Shown one piece after another: positions 37,646-47,814 of a stretch of DNA of 64,000 bases (its first letter is position 1; every line of letters begins with the position of its first letter). The notes under the pieces are model-generated. The model searched no databases, was not told where the DNA came from, and saw nothing but the letters and a program-made list of their open reading frames with translations. This DNA is from Pseudomonas azerbaijanoccidentalis (GTDB lineage: Bacteria > Pseudomonadota > Gammaproteobacteria > Pseudomonadales > Pseudomonadaceae). A program made the translations under genes and the position numbers. The stretch spans positions 124,001 through 188,000 of the forward strand of contig NZ_JAHSTU010000004.1 in assembly GCF_019145495.1 (NCBI RefSeq). Reading direction: 5' to 3'.

Positions 37646-38820
37646 GCATAATTCGCTTTGAAGACGTCGACGTGATCTTCACCAAAGACCCGCGCGAAGC
37701 CTTGAAACTGCTTGACCAGGGCATGACCCGCAGCGAGATCCTGAAAAAAACCGGGCAGATCGTCGGTGTGGAAAAGGCCAGCCTGGATGTCGAGAAAGGT
37801 GAAATCTGCGTGCTGATGGGCCTGTCCGGCTCCGGCAAATCCAGCCTGCTGCGCTGCATCAACGGCCTCAACACCGTCAGCCGCGGCAAGCTGTTCGTCG
37901 AGCATGAAGGCAAGCAGATCAACATTGCTTCCTGTACTCCGGCCGAACTGAAAATGATGCGCACCAAGCGCATCGCCATGGTGTTCCAGAAGTTCGCCCT
38001 GATGCCTTGGCTGACCGTGCGCGAGAACATCAGCTTCGGTCTGGAAATGCAGGGCCGCCCGGAGAAAGAACGCAAAAAACTGGTCGACGAAAAACTCGAG
38101 CTGGTGGGCCTGACCCAATGGCGCAACAAGAAGCCCGATGAACTGTCCGGCGGCATGCAGCAGCGTGTGGGTCTGGCCCGTGCGTTGGCGATGGACGCCG
38201 ACATTCTGCTGATGGACGAACCGTTCTCGGCACTCGACCCACTGATCCGCCAGGGTCTGCAGGACGAACTGTTGGAGCTGCAACGCAAGCTGAGCAAAAC
38301 CATCGTGTTCGTGAGCCACGACCTCGACGAAGCCCTGAAGCTCGGCAGCCGCATTGCAATCATGAAAGACGGCCGGATCATCCAGTACAGCAAGCCCGAA
38401 GAAATCGTCCTCAACCCTGCCGACGATTACGTGCGCACTTTCGTGGCCCACACCAACCCACTGAACGTGCTCTGCGGTCGCAGCCTGATGCGCACCCTGG
38501 ACAACTGCAAACGTATCAACGGTTCGGTGTGCCTCGATCCGGGCGGCGATTCGTGGCTGGACCTGGCTGAAGGCAACACCATCAAGGGCGCTCGTCAGAA
38601 CGGTTCGGCGCTGGACTTGCAGAACTGGGCACCGGGTCAGGCCGTTGAAGGCCTGGGCCGTCGCCCTACGCTGGTGGACTCGAGCATCGGCATGCGCGAC
38701 GCGTTGCAGATTCGTTATCAGACCGGCAACAAACTGGTGCTACACGACAATAACCATGTGGTGGGGATTCTCGGCGACAGCGAGCTGTATCACGCGCTGC
38801 TCGGCAAGAACCTGGGGTAA
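37642..38820 (+). CDS. choV: Choline ABC transporter ATP-binding protein
   Basis: Also called cbcV. The 392-residue ATPase has Walker A (MGLSGSGKSSLLRC, about residue 59), the LSGGMQQRV signature, and Walker B ILLMDEPFSALD followed by the SHDLDEA H-loop. A C-terminal CBS-like region (about 280-390) is typical of the glycine-betaine/OpuAA branch and may sense ionic strength. ATGA overlap with choW indicates coupled translation. Confidence 0.95.
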   Translation: MSIIRFEDVDVIFTKDPREALKLLDQGMTRSEILKKTGQIVGVEKASLDVEKGEICVLMGLSGSGKSSLLRCINGLNTVSRGKLFVEHEGKQINIASCTPAELKMMRTKRIAMVFQKFALMPWLTVRENISFGLEMQGRPEKERKKLVDEKLELVGLTQWRNKKPDELSGGMQQRVGLARALAMDADILLMDEPFSALDPLIRQGLQDELLELQRKLSKTIVFVSHDLDEALKLGSRIAIMKDGRIIQYSKPEEIVLNPADDYVRTFVAHTNPLNVLCGRSLMRTLDNCKRINGSVCLDPGGDSWLDLAEGNTIKGARQNGSALDLQNWAPGQAVEGLGRRPTLVDSSIGMRDALQIRYQTGNKLVLHDNNHVVGILGDSELYHALLGKNLG

Positions 38821-38833
38821 AGGCAACAGACAC

Positions 38834-38868
38834 AAAAACGCCGCGAGAGGATCGCGGCGTTTTTGTTT
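38834..38868 (+). terminator. Rho-independent terminator after choV
   Basis: ACGCCGCGA and TCGCGGCGT form a nine-base stem with a five-base loop, followed by TTTTTGTTT. Confidence 0.88.
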
Positions 38869-38871
38869 GAA

Positions 38872-38950
38872 GATCAAAAGATCGCAGCCTTCGGCAGCTC
38901 CTACAGGGAAATGCGATCAATGTAGGAGCTGCCGAAGGCTGCGATCTTTT
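38872..38950. repeat. Paired REP element (GATC ends outward)
   Basis: Arms GATCAAAAGATCGCAGCC and complement lie between the choV terminator and the betT 3' end. Confidence 0.9.
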
Positions 38951-38999
38951 CAAAGGAACAACGCGGTGCTCCAGATAGAAACACCGCGCCACTCACAAC

Positions 39000-40997
39000 T
39001 CAGCTGTAAACCCGGCCAAGGAGCTGCCGATGGCTTTCAAACTGATCGAGCACGTCACGGGTGATCTGATCCTGAGTGAAGCCCATCAGGTCGTAGTCCT
39101 GGCTGCCGTTGTGCAGGTACACCTCGGCGCGGTAGTAACGCTGACGCGCCTCATCGGATTGAGCCGATTCAGTCGGCGTCGCCAGATAGCCATCCAGGCT
39201 GACTTCATAGACAAACGGGTTGCCCTCTTCCATCTCGACCCGCACGCCCATGCAACGCTTGGACTTGCCCAACAACGTCTGCACTTGCAGGCCTTGCGCA
39301 CGCATTTGCGCCGTCGCGTCCTGCAATGCGGGGCTCACATGCTTGTCCATGAAACGCTGGACCACCGACTGGCTCGGTTGCAGGTCCAGTTGGGTCAGGC
39401 GCTCGCTGAAACCACGACGACCACGTGCCGCCAACTCCGCTTGCTCCTGTTCGATCTGCACGTCCTGGCGCATGGCCTTGTGCAAGCCGAACATAAAGAA
39501 CACCAACACCACCGAGAACGGCAGGCCAGCCAGTACCACCATGGTTTGCATGGCTTCGAAGTTACCGGCGAACAGCAGGCCGATGGTCACCAGGGTGATC
39601 ACCGCCGACCAGAAAATCCGCAACCAGTGCGGCGCATCTTCATCGACGTTACCGCCCTTGCACGAAAGGTTGGCCATCATCACCGCCCCGGAATCCGCCG
39701 GAGTCAGGAACAGCACGAAACCAACGAAAATCGACACGCCGATCACAACCTTCGACGCCGGATAATGTTCCAGCAACTGGTAGATCGCCATGGACGGCTG
39801 TTCCAGCGCCGTCTTCCCGAGTTCCACCGCCCCGTGGTTCATCACCAGGTCCAGGGCCGAGTTACCGAAGATCGACAGCCACGCCAGGGTGAAACCCAGC
39901 GGAATCAGCAACACGCCAGCCACCAGTTCACGCACCGTGCGACCCCGGGAAATACGCGCGATGAACATGCCCACGAATGGCGCCCAGGAAATCCACCAGG
40001 CCCAGTAGAACAAAGTCCACAGGCCCAACCAGCGGTCGGACTTCTCAGCGTCACCTTCGTACACATAGAGGTCGAAGGTCTTCAGCACCACACCGTTCAG
40101 GTAGTCACCGACGTTCTGCACGAAGCCGTTGAGCAGGTGCAGGGTCGGGCCGAACAGCAGCACGAAAATCAGCAGGCCGCTGAACAGCACGATGTTCAGG
40201 TTGGACAGACGGCGGATACCGTTTTCCACGCCCGACACGGCGGCGATGGTCGCCACGGTGCTCATCACGATGATCACGATCAGCAGGTTGGTGTTGCTGT
40301 GCTCCATGCCGAACAGGTTTTCCAGGCCGGACGACACTTGCAGCGAACCGATCCCCAGGTTCGTCACCAGACCCAACAGCGTCACGAACATGCCGAAGCC
40401 GTCCACCGCATGCCCGGCCGCACCCTTGACCCAACGCTCGCCCACCAGCGGATACAACGCCGAACGCAACGCCAGCGGCTGGTTGTGACGGTAGGCAAAG
40501 TAGGCAACGGCCAAACCGACCAGCGCGTAAATCGCCCAGCCATGCAGGCCCCAATGCAAGAACGTCAGCTGCACCGCCTGACGGGCCGCGAGGTTGCTGG
40601 CGGAGACGCCTTCCGGCGGGTTGAAGTAGTGGTCCAGCGGCTCGGACGCGCCGAAGTACAGCAACGAAATGCCGATACCCGACGAGAACAGCATCCCCGC
40701 CCAGGCGCCGTAGCTGAAGTCCGGCGTATCGTCCTTGCTCCCCAGTTTCAGCTTGCCGTAGGACGAAAATGCCAGGCCGACCACGAAAATCAGATAGGCG
40801 GCAATCACCACCATGTAGTACCAGCCAAAGCTGCGCGACAGCCAGGCTTGCGCCATACCGAGCATTCGGCCTGCCTCTTGCGGGGCAATGATCAGAATGG
40901 CAGTCAACAACAGAATCAACGCGGTGGAGGTGTAGAACACCCAACCGTTGACCGTCACCTTCTCGGGTGGGGTCTTTATTAGTGAGGCAGAACTCAT
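39000..40997 (-). CDS. betT: Choline transporter BetT, BCCT family
   Basis: BetT is a sodium- or proton-coupled uptake carrier of the betaine-choline-carnitine family. The 665-residue protein has twelve predicted membrane segments and the BCCT signature WTLFYWAWWISWAPFVGMFI with ARISRGRTVRE (about residues 325-355). The C-terminal hydrophilic tail of roughly 170 residues is long, as in osmoregulated BetT. The start MSSASLIKTPPEK gives the family opening. It is divergent from betI with a perfect BetI-like operator between. Confidence 0.94.
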   Translation of the reverse strand: MSSASLIKTPPEKVTVNGWVFYTSTALILLLTAILIIAPQEAGRMLGMAQAWLSRSFGWYYMVVIAAYLIFVVGLAFSSYGKLKLGSKDDTPDFSYGAWAGMLFSSGIGISLLYFGASEPLDHYFNPPEGVSASNLAARQAVQLTFLHWGLHGWAIYALVGLAVAYFAYRHNQPLALRSALYPLVGERWVKGAAGHAVDGFGMFVTLLGLVTNLGIGSLQVSSGLENLFGMEHSNTNLLIVIIVMSTVATIAAVSGVENGIRRLSNLNIVLFSGLLIFVLLFGPTLHLLNGFVQNVGDYLNGVVLKTFDLYVYEGDAEKSDRWLGLWTLFYWAWWISWAPFVGMFIARISRGRTVRELVAGVLLIPLGFTLAWLSIFGNSALDLVMNHGAVELGKTALEQPSMAIYQLLEHYPASKVVIGVSIFVGFVLFLTPADSGAVMMANLSCKGGNVDEDAPHWLRIFWSAVITLVTIGLLFAGNFEAMQTMVVLAGLPFSVVLVFFMFGLHKAMRQDVQIEQEQAELAARGRRGFSERLTQLDLQPSQSVVQRFMDKHVSPALQDATAQMRAQGLQVQTLLGKSKRCMGVRVEMEEGNPFVYEVSLDGYLATPTESAQSDEARQRYYRAEVYLHNGSQDYDLMGFTQDQITRDVLDQFESHRQLLGRVYS

Positions 40998-41319
40998 GGC
41001 ACAGTTGCTCCGGGCAGTGCGGGAGAAGATCACAAGGCAACGCGTTACCCGACTAATCGGTTAGTTGGCAGCCGACCAGCGGGTGTTATAAAGACACCCC
41101 GAAAATGCCCGAAACCCCAAAAGCGCCGTGGCGTATAGGTTTCGAGCCGTTTTAGATGTCGGTTTATCGTCATTTATGCGTAGGAAAAATCTGTAAGCAG
41201 CGACGAATTGTCGCAGATCTTATTCTTTGTTGATTGAACGTTCAATCAAAACAAAATAGACTGGCCCTCAGTCCGACAGACGTTTTGCGTCCGCCGGAAG
41301 GCCTAAGGAGATGTGCAAG
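40998..41319. other. Gap of 322 bases: betT/betI divergent control region
   Basis: Contains the perfect palindrome at 41230-41249 and a smaller inverted repeat ACTAATCGGTTAGT at about 41053-41066, 60 bases from the betT start. No gene is seen. Confidence 0.6.
41230..41249. promoter_or_regulatory. BetI operator-like palindrome
   Basis: TTGATTGAACGTTCAATCAA is a perfect 20-base palindrome of the TetR-family type, 71-90 bases upstream of betI. BetI is known to bind sites of this kind in the bet promoter and to release them in response to choline. Confidence 0.85.
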
Positions 41320-41913
41320 ATGCCCAAGGTCGGTATGCAACCCATCCGCCGCCAGCAATTGATCGAAGCCACTTTGCAGGCCGTCGATCAGGTCGGAATG
41401 GGGGACGCCAGCATTGCGCTGATCGCCCGTTTGGCCGGTGTCTCGAATGGCATCATCAGTCACTACTTTCAGGACAAGAATGGCCTGATTGCCGCCACCA
41501 TGGGGTACTTGATGACTGTCCTGAGCGAGAACGTCACCGCGCGCCGGTTGGCGCTGACAGATGACAGCCCGCGGGCGCATCTGCAGGTGATCATCGAAGG
41601 CAACTTCGACGCCAGCCAGGTCAACGGCCCGGCAATGAAAACCTGGCTGGCCTTCTGGGCCACCAGCATGCACCAGCCGTCTTTGCACAGGTTGCAGCGG
41701 ATCAACGATCACCGTCTGTATTCCAACCTGTGCTGCCAGTTCCGCCGTGTGCTGCCGCTCGATGATGCGCGCAGCGCCGCCCGGGGCCTGGCAGCGTTGA
41801 TTGACGGTTTGTGGTTGCGTGGCGCGCTGTCGGGAGACGCTTTCGACACCGGGCAGGCGCAACAGATCGCTTACGAATACATGGATATCCAACTGGCCAA
41901 GCAGGTGAGTTAG
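41320..41913 (+). CDS. betI: Choline-responsive repressor BetI, TetR family
   Basis: This 197-residue repressor begins [20 protein letters not shown], followed by the helix-turn-helix [20 protein letters not shown]. BetI represses betIBA and betT. I chose the ATG at 41320 rather than 41311, because AAGGAG lies nine bases before it and directly touches the other. First gene of betIBA. Confidence 0.96.
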   Translation: MPKVGMQPIRRQQLIEATLQAVDQVGMGDASIALIARLAGVSNGIISHYFQDKNGLIAATMGYLMTVLSENVTARRLALTDDSPRAHLQVIIEGNFDASQVNGPAMKTWLAFWATSMHQPSLHRLQRINDHRLYSNLCCQFRRVLPLDDARSAARGLAALIDGLWLRGALSGDAFDTGQAQQIAYEYMDIQLAKQVS

Positions 41914-41974
41914 AGCACACACAAACGCTCAATCACCGGACCGCGCCAACCACTTATGCTCTTGCGAGGACTTT

Positions 41975-43447
41975 ATGGCCCGTTTCGAACTGCAAAAACT
42001 CTACATCGATGGTGCGTACAGCGACGCCAGCAGCGACGCCACTTTCGAAGCCATCAACCCGGCTAACGGTGAAGTCCTCGCAAAAGTACAGCGCGCAACC
42101 TTCGATGACGTTGAGCGCGCCGTTGTCAGCGCCGAAAAAGGCCAGAAAATCTGGGCCGCCATGACCGCCATGGAGCGTTCGCGCATCCTGCGTCGTGCCG
42201 TGGACATCCTGCGCGAGCGCAACGACGAACTGGCCGCCCTGGAAACTCTGGACACCGGTAAAGCGTTCTCCGAAACCAAGTACGTCGACATCGTTACCGG
42301 CGCCGACGTGCTGGAATACTACGCAGGCCTGGTGCCGGCGATCGAAGGCGAGCAGATCCCTTTACGCACCACCTCGTTCGTCTATACCCGTCGCGAGCCG
42401 CTGGGCGTCGTGGCCGGTATCGGCGCGTGGAACTACCCGATCCAGATCGCCCTGTGGAAATCCGCGCCTGCCCTGGCGGCCGGTAACGCGATGATCTTCA
42501 AGCCAAGCGAAGTCACCTCGCTGACCACCCTGAAACTGGCCGAGATCTACACCGAAGCCGGCCTGCCAAACGGTGTGTTCAACGTTCTGACCGGCAGCGG
42601 CCGTGAAGTCGGCACCTGGCTGACCGAGCACCCGCGCATCGAGAAGATCTCGTTCACCGGCGGCACCGACACCGGCAAGAAAGTCATGGCCAGCGCTTCC
42701 GCTTCGTCGCTCAAAGACGTGACCATGGAACTGGGCGGCAAATCCCCGCTGATCATCTGCGACGACGCCGACCTCGATCGCGCCGCCGACACCGCGATGA
42801 TGGCCAACTTCTATAGCTCCGGCCAGGTCTGCACCAACGGCACTCGCGTGTTCGTACCGAGCCACCTGAAAGCCGCTTTCGAAGCCAAGATCGCTGAGCG
42901 CGTTGCTCGCATCCGCATCGGCAACCCGGAAGACGAAAATACCAACTTCGGCCCACTGGTCAGCTTCGCGCACATGGAAAGCGTGCTGGGCTACATCGCC
43001 AAGGGCAAGGAAGAAGGCGCACGCGTTCTGTGCGGCGGCCAGCGTCTGACTGACGGCGAATTCGCCAAAGGTGCGTTCGTTGCGCCGACCGTGTTCACCG
43101 ACTGCACCGACGACATGACCATCGTGCGTGAAGAAATCTTTGGTCCGGTAATGGCGATCCTGTCGTACGAAACCGAAGAAGAAGTGATCCGCCGCGCCAA
43201 CGACACCGACTTCGGCCTGGCCGCCGGTATCGTCACCAAGGATCTGAACCGCGCGCACCGCGTGATTCATCAGCTCGAAGCCGGTATCTGCTGGATCAAC
43301 GCCTGGGGCGAGTCCGACGCGAAGATGCCGGTTGGCGGCTACAAGCAGTCGGGTGTGGGCCGTGAGAACGGCATCAGCTCGCTGAACAACTTCACCCGCA
43401 TCAAATCGGTACAGGTCGAACTGGGCGATTACGTCTCGGTGTTCTAA
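41975..43447 (+). CDS. betB: Betaine aldehyde dehydrogenase
   Basis: BetB oxidises betaine aldehyde to glycine betaine with NAD(P)+. The 490-residue aldehyde dehydrogenase has [10 protein letters not shown] (cofactor loop), the catalytic glutamate in MELGGKSP, and the catalytic cysteine in [10 protein letters not shown] (about residue 286). Second gene of betIBA; GAGGA precedes the start. Confidence 0.97.
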   Translation: MARFELQKLYIDGAYSDASSDATFEAINPANGEVLAKVQRATFDDVERAVVSAEKGQKIWAAMTAMERSRILRRAVDILRERNDELAALETLDTGKAFSETKYVDIVTGADVLEYYAGLVPAIEGEQIPLRTTSFVYTRREPLGVVAGIGAWNYPIQIALWKSAPALAAGNAMIFKPSEVTSLTTLKLAEIYTEAGLPNGVFNVLTGSGREVGTWLTEHPRIEKISFTGGTDTGKKVMASASASSLKDVTMELGGKSPLIICDDADLDRAADTAMMANFYSSGQVCTNGTRVFVPSHLKAAFEAKIAERVARIRIGNPEDENTNFGPLVSFAHMESVLGYIAKGKEEGARVLCGGQRLTDGEFAKGAFVAPTVFTDCTDDMTIVREEIFGPVMAILSYETEEEVIRRANDTDFGLAAGIVTKDLNRAHRVIHQLEAGICWINAWGESDAKMPVGGYKQSGVGRENGISSLNNFTRIKSVQVELGDYVSVF

Positions 43448-43475
43448 GGCGGCATTTGCTTCGCCTGCGAGGCCG

Positions 43476-43542
43476 TCATCGCCAGCAGGCTGGCTCCCAC
43501 AGGAGTACGCATTCCAATGTGGGAGCCAGCCTGCTGGCGATC
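43476..43542. repeat. Paired REP element (GTGGGAGC family)
   Basis: Arms TCATCGCCAGCAGGCTGGCT and complement, GCGAT ends outward, lie between betB and betA inside the operon. Confidence 0.9.
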
Positions 43543-43593
43543 GAGTGCGCAGCACTCGCCAAGACCTGACCAACTTCAAAGAGGGTGCATTCA

Positions 43594-45300
43594 ATGTCCC
43601 AAGTATTCGATTACATCATCATCGGTGCCGGCTCGGCCGGTAACACCCTGGCGACCCGTCTGACTGAAGACGAAGGCGTCACCGTCCTGCTGCTCGAAGC
43701 GGGCGGCCCGGACTACCGCTTCGACTTCCGCACACAAATGCCTGCGGCGCTGGCGTTCCCGCTGCAAGGCCGTCGCTACAACTGGGCCTACGAGACCGAT
43801 CCAGAACCACACATGGACGGCCGTCGCATGGAATGCGGTCGTGGCAAGGGCCTGGGTGGTTCCTCGCTGATCAACGGCATGTGCTACATCCGTGGTAACG
43901 CCATGGACTATGACGGCTGGGCAAAACTGCCAGGCCTGGAAGACTGGTCGTACCTGGACTGCCTGCCGTATTTCCGTAAAGCGGAAACCCGCGACATCGG
44001 CCCGAACGATTACCACGGTGGCGAAGGCCCGGTCAGCGTGACCACACCGAAAGCCGGCAACAACCCGCTGTTCCACGCCATGGTTGAAGCCGGCGTGCAG
44101 GCCGGTTACCCGCGCACCGAAGACTTGAACGGCTACCAGCAGGAGGGCTTCGGCCCGATGGACCGCACCGTGACCCCAAAAGGTCGTCGTGCCTCCACCG
44201 CTCGTGGTTACCTGGACGTGGCCAAGAAGCGTTCGACCCTGACCATCGTCACCCACGCCCTGACCGACAAGATCCTGTTCGAAGGCAAGCGTGCGGTCGG
44301 CGTGCGGTACCTGGTTGGCGACGCTGAAGAACGCGTTGAAGCCAAGGCGCGTAAAGAAGTGCTGCTGTGCTCCGGCGCCATCGCTTCGCCGCAAATCCTG
44401 CAACGCTCCGGCGTCGGACCGGCCGAGCTGCTGAACACGCTCGACATTCCAGTGGTCCACGACCTACCGGGCGTTGGTGAAAACCTGCAGGATCACCTTG
44501 AGCTATACCTGCAATACGCCTGCACCCAACCGGTCTCGCTGTACCCATCGCTGCTCTGGTACAACCAGCCGGCCATTGGTGCCGAGTGGCTGTTCAACGG
44601 CACCGGCATCGGCGCCAGCAACCAGTTCGAAGCCGGCGGATTCATCCGCACCCGTGAAGAATTCGAATGGCCGAACATCCAGTACCACTTCCTGCCGGTT
44701 GCGATTAACTACAACGGCAGCAACGGTGTGAAAGAGCACGGCTTCCAGGCGCACATGGGTTCCATGCGTTCGCCAAGTCGCGGTCGCATCCAGGCCAAGT
44801 CGAAAGACCCGCGCCAGCACCCGAGCATCCTGTTCAACTACATGGCCACCGAGCAGGACTGGCAGGAATTCCGCGACGGCATTCGCCTGACCCGTGAAAT
44901 CATGCAGCAGCCTGCACTGGACGCCTTCCGTGGTCGCGAAATCAGCCCGGGCATCGATGTGCAAACCGATGAACAACTGGACAAGTTCATCCGTGAACAC
45001 GCCGAAACCGCGTTCCACCCGTCCTGCTCGTGCAAAATGGGCACCGACGACATGGCCGTGGTCGATGGCGAAGGTCGCGTGCACGGCATGCAAGGCCTGC
45101 GCGTGGTCGATGCCTCGATCATGCCGATCATCACCACCGGCAACCTCAACGCACCCACGATCATGATGGCCGAGAAAATCGCCGACAAGATCCGCGGTCG
45201 CAAGCCGTTGCCACGCAGCACCGCCCCTTACTATGTGGCAGGTGAAGCGCCGGTGAAGGGCAAGCCGATGCGTGAAGTGGGCCTGACTGCTCACTCATAA
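43594..45300 (+). CDS. betA: Choline dehydrogenase
   Basis: BetA oxidises choline to betaine aldehyde, membrane-associated and FAD-dependent. The 568-residue GMC oxidoreductase starts [20 protein letters not shown] with the ADP-binding motif. It has the GMC signature [20 protein letters not shown] and a catalytic histidine region [10 protein letters not shown]. Third gene of betIBA. Confidence 0.97.
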   Translation: MSQVFDYIIIGAGSAGNTLATRLTEDEGVTVLLLEAGGPDYRFDFRTQMPAALAFPLQGRRYNWAYETDPEPHMDGRRMECGRGKGLGGSSLINGMCYIRGNAMDYDGWAKLPGLEDWSYLDCLPYFRKAETRDIGPNDYHGGEGPVSVTTPKAGNNPLFHAMVEAGVQAGYPRTEDLNGYQQEGFGPMDRTVTPKGRRASTARGYLDVAKKRSTLTIVTHALTDKILFEGKRAVGVRYLVGDAEERVEAKARKEVLLCSGAIASPQILQRSGVGPAELLNTLDIPVVHDLPGVGENLQDHLELYLQYACTQPVSLYPSLLWYNQPAIGAEWLFNGTGIGASNQFEAGGFIRTREEFEWPNIQYHFLPVAINYNGSNGVKEHGFQAHMGSMRSPSRGRIQAKSKDPRQHPSILFNYMATEQDWQEFRDGIRLTREIMQQPALDAFRGREISPGIDVQTDEQLDKFIREHAETAFHPSCSCKMGTDDMAVVDGEGRVHGMQGLRVVDASIMPIITTGNLNAPTIMMAEKIADKIRGRKPLPRSTAPYYVAGEAPVKGKPMREVGLTAHS

Positions 45301-45318
45301 TTAGTGCCCTTGCTTCAA

Positions 45319-45356
45319 TAAAAACCGCCAACCTTTCTGGGTTGGCGGTTTTTTTT
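45319..45356 (+). terminator. Rho-independent terminator after betA
   Basis: AACCGCCAACC and GGTTGGCGGTT form a stem with a short loop, followed by eight T. It ends betIBA. Confidence 0.92.
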
Positions 45357-45527
45357 GGCTAACACAATCCCCGCACATCAAACAACAATCTTCACAACCA
45401 GTAACCAAAATCAAATAACACCGTTAAACAAGACTCGTAACACTTGCATCCCCACAAATTTGAAGACCTCCATTACTATCCGCGCCGCGCTTCAGCCAAA
45501 TAAAAATAATTTCAATGGAGACTCAAA

Positions 45528-46520
45528 ATGCCTGACACGGACGTAACTAATGAAGTGAGTCATTTCCGAAATAAAATATCCCAAGAAAAAGCCATCACCC
45601 TGGACTTTGGTTACTTGTCCGGCGTTATTGAGTCCTGGTGGAGAAAAAATAGCGTTCAAGAAATGCATATCTTGAAAACACAATTGGTTACTCTACTACT
45701 TAGCTACTTACGAACTGAAGACACCCTCTACTTTGACAAGGTGGGGCTGACAAGCGGGTGCGCGGCCGTCTGTATCAAAAATGTATTCAGCTTTGATTCA
45801 CCAAAACTCGCTTTAACCGTGCACGAAGCCCTGGCTGACCTGTTTCATCTCACTGACATACAATACGATTACGAAGAACACAAAGCGCTGTATTTAAAAC
45901 CCTCTGCAGAGAAATACCGGGAATGGGGTAACGGCCATGGCGATATCACACCGCACTCCGATGATTTATATGAAAGCCTGAACGTTGACTACCTGGCGCT
46001 GACCGTTTGCCGTGACACTACAAAAACCCCCACCGCCTATTACTTTCCAAGCGATCTACTGTGCGACTTGAACGACGAGGAAATGCATCAATTACTCACG
46101 ATGCAAGCAACGTTCATTTCAGGAAAAAACGTCAGCGGTTTGAAAGAAAGGGTTCGTCACGTAGTTGAGTATTCCGAACTTTACGGCTTTCAGTTTTCGC
46201 TGGATTTCCGCATCGATTCGGAAAACGGGGAGCGGATGCGCGCAAGGGATGGCGGTCAACACGTGCTGGACAAAATCCGCTGCGGCCTGCCAGACGCAAA
46301 ACACCATGTTTCAACAGCCGAAACCGGCACGTTCCTGATCGTAGCCAACCACAAAATACTTCATGCCCGCCCGATGCTGAACATCAAAGCCAACGAGGCT
46401 CGCGAACAAGCGCAACACTCGACGCTCACCACAACACCGCGTCTGCTGTTTCGAAGTAAGGGGCCAAGAAAACGCTACTTCCCCCTGGATGAGACAACTT
46501 GTACACAGGACGCGCATTGA
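45528..46520 (+). CDS. Clavaminate-synthase-like Fe(II)/2-oxoglutarate oxygenase
   Basis: This 330-residue protein fits the branch that hydroxylates free amino acids such as arginine, lysine or asparagine. H143-S-D145 in TPHSDDLYESLNVDYLALTV matches the HTEDxFH...DYLxL pattern of that branch. The distal histidine is H279 in KILHARPML, and R305 or R309 is the likely 2-oxoglutarate arginine (TPRLLFRS). Codon use is visibly AT-richer than in the bet genes. Its stop overlaps the AzlC start (TGATG), so the two products are made together. Substrate unknown; hydroxylation of a branched-chain or basic amino acid is a guess from the exporter next door. Confidence 0.8.
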   Translation: MPDTDVTNEVSHFRNKISQEKAITLDFGYLSGVIESWWRKNSVQEMHILKTQLVTLLLSYLRTEDTLYFDKVGLTSGCAAVCIKNVFSFDSPKLALTVHEALADLFHLTDIQYDYEEHKALYLKPSAEKYREWGNGHGDITPHSDDLYESLNVDYLALTVCRDTTKTPTAYYFPSDLLCDLNDEEMHQLLTMQATFISGKNVSGLKERVRHVVEYSELYGFQFSLDFRIDSENGERMRARDGGQHVLDKIRCGLPDAKHHVSTAETGTFLIVANHKILHARPMLNIKANEAREQAQHSTLTTTPRLLFRSKGPRKRYFPLDETTCTQDAH

Positions 46521-47236
46521 TGGCCACTCCAGATACCTCCACCCGATCCACGGCCGCCCAGGTTTTTAATGAGGGTGCTCGCGATGCAATAACCTTCGGA
46601 GTTGCCTTCATTTTTCTATACTTATCCATAGGCATTTTAAGTGCAGCACAATCGTTATCATTAACTCAATCCATTGCAACGACCTTATTGATATTCTCCA
46701 CCCCATTACAGTTTTTAATAATACAAAGCCATAGCGACGGATGGATTCTGCTCCCTATCATCGTGGCGCTCAACGCTCGCTTCGTATTAATGTCCGCTAC
46801 ACTTGCCCCCTACATACGAAATACTTCCACCGCCAAAACCATGGCCTCTTTGATTCTGATTACACCTTCCATATTCACGGGCTGCCTCACTCGCTTCAAA
46901 CGCAAAGCCGATCATCCATTTATTTACATGATCGGTCTTGGCCTTCCAATATTTGGCGTATCGATAATTTGCACCTACATCGGCTTCATCGCCGGTGCGG
47001 AGTTCACCTCGCCGGTCATCTATGCTGCGATGACACTTCTACTACCCTTGCAATTTACCGCCTTGGCCGGCAAGCATTGGCCCCACTATTCAGAAGTATC
47101 GAGTTACTGGCTTGGCTTTGTCGGTGCACCATTGCTGGTCTATCTATTCAAGGATTACAGCTTGCTCTGCACGCCGTTTATCATCGGCGGACTACTCGTA
47201 CTCATTGAAAACAACTACAGAAAAGAGACGGTGTAG
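46520..47236 (+). CDS. AzlC-family amino acid exporter, large subunit
   Basis: This 238-residue membrane protein has seven or eight hydrophobic segments and the AzlC/YgaZ opening FNEGARDAITFGVAFIFLYL. AzlC and AzlD together export branched-chain amino acids and analogues such as 4-azaleucine. Start MATPDTSTRSTAA is coupled to the oxygenase stop. Sequence is AT-rich with rare-looking codons for this genome. Substrate may be the product of the upstream oxygenase. Confidence 0.8.
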   Translation: MATPDTSTRSTAAQVFNEGARDAITFGVAFIFLYLSIGILSAAQSLSLTQSIATTLLIFSTPLQFLIIQSHSDGWILLPIIVALNARFVLMSATLAPYIRNTSTAKTMASLILITPSIFTGCLTRFKRKADHPFIYMIGLGLPIFGVSIICTYIGFIAGAEFTSPVIYAAMTLLLPLQFTALAGKHWPHYSEVSSYWLGFVGAPLLVYLFKDYSLLCTPFIIGGLLVLIENNYRKETV

Positions 47237-47240
47237 CGCC

Positions 47241-47585
47241 ATGACAATCTGGCTTCTTATTGCATTCTCCGCCATGACTGCCTTTGCATTTCGTGCCCTC
47301 CCCTTTGCCTTCAAAAACAGCACTGCGCTGACGCAAACCCAAGGTTCCTTTTATCGGTTCATCAGCTACAGCGCGCAAGCAATGCTGGGGGTCATCATTT
47401 ACGACACGGCATTTAACAAAAGGGATGCCCTCACTCTGATACAGCAATTTGAAACGCTGGATGCATTGAAATTACTCCTGCTGGTCGGCACCTTCCTCGC
47501 GGTCGTAAAAACAAGAAAAATTCTGCCTGCTTTTTTTGCAAGCCTCTTCATCTATGTTGCGGCTTTCGTTTATTTGAACGGCTAA
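47241..47585 (+). CDS. AzlD-family amino acid exporter, small subunit
   Basis: This 114-residue membrane protein has three to four hydrophobic segments and begins MTIWLLIAFSAMTAFAFRAL, typical of AzlD/YgaH partners. It starts four bases after the AzlC stop. Both genes share the AT-rich style of the oxygenase gene. AzlD is needed with AzlC for export. Confidence 0.8.
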   Translation: MTIWLLIAFSAMTAFAFRALPFAFKNSTALTQTQGSFYRFISYSAQAMLGVIIYDTAFNKRDALTLIQQFETLDALKLLLLVGTFLAVVKTRKILPAFFASLFIYVAAFVYLNG

Positions 47586-47614
47586 CAGCGGTCCTTTGCC
47601 AAGCGGCAAGATTG

Positions 47615-47646
47615 TTCGCGAGCAGACTGCAATGGCTGTTCGCGAA
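47615..47646. repeat. Hairpin, probably a decayed REP
   Basis: TTCGCGAGCAG and CTGTTCGCGAA form an eleven-base stem with one wobble. The arm resembles the TTCGCGAGCAGGCTCGC REP family of pseudomonads. It marks the end of the AT-rich cassette. Confidence 0.5.
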
Positions 47647-47814
47647 CGGGATCATCAATCAAGTCGTCTCGCGCCATCTGCACCTTGTCAGTCTTTCCCG
47701 AAACTGATCCAGCCTTGATCCTCCCCCCGCGCAGGCCTACTCTAGCGCCACGCAATCGTTTCACCCCCCTCGCGGCACCGCGTCACCGTCACTCCATACC
47801 AAGGAGGTTCCCGA

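Noticed and set aside
39030..40982. A 650-codon open frame on the plus strand opposite betT
   Set aside because: His/Gln/Arg-rich antisense frame of a well-supported BCCT transporter gene.
47596..47609. Small hairpin TTGCC/GGCAA after azlD as a terminator
   Set aside because: The stem is only five bases long and no T-tract follows.
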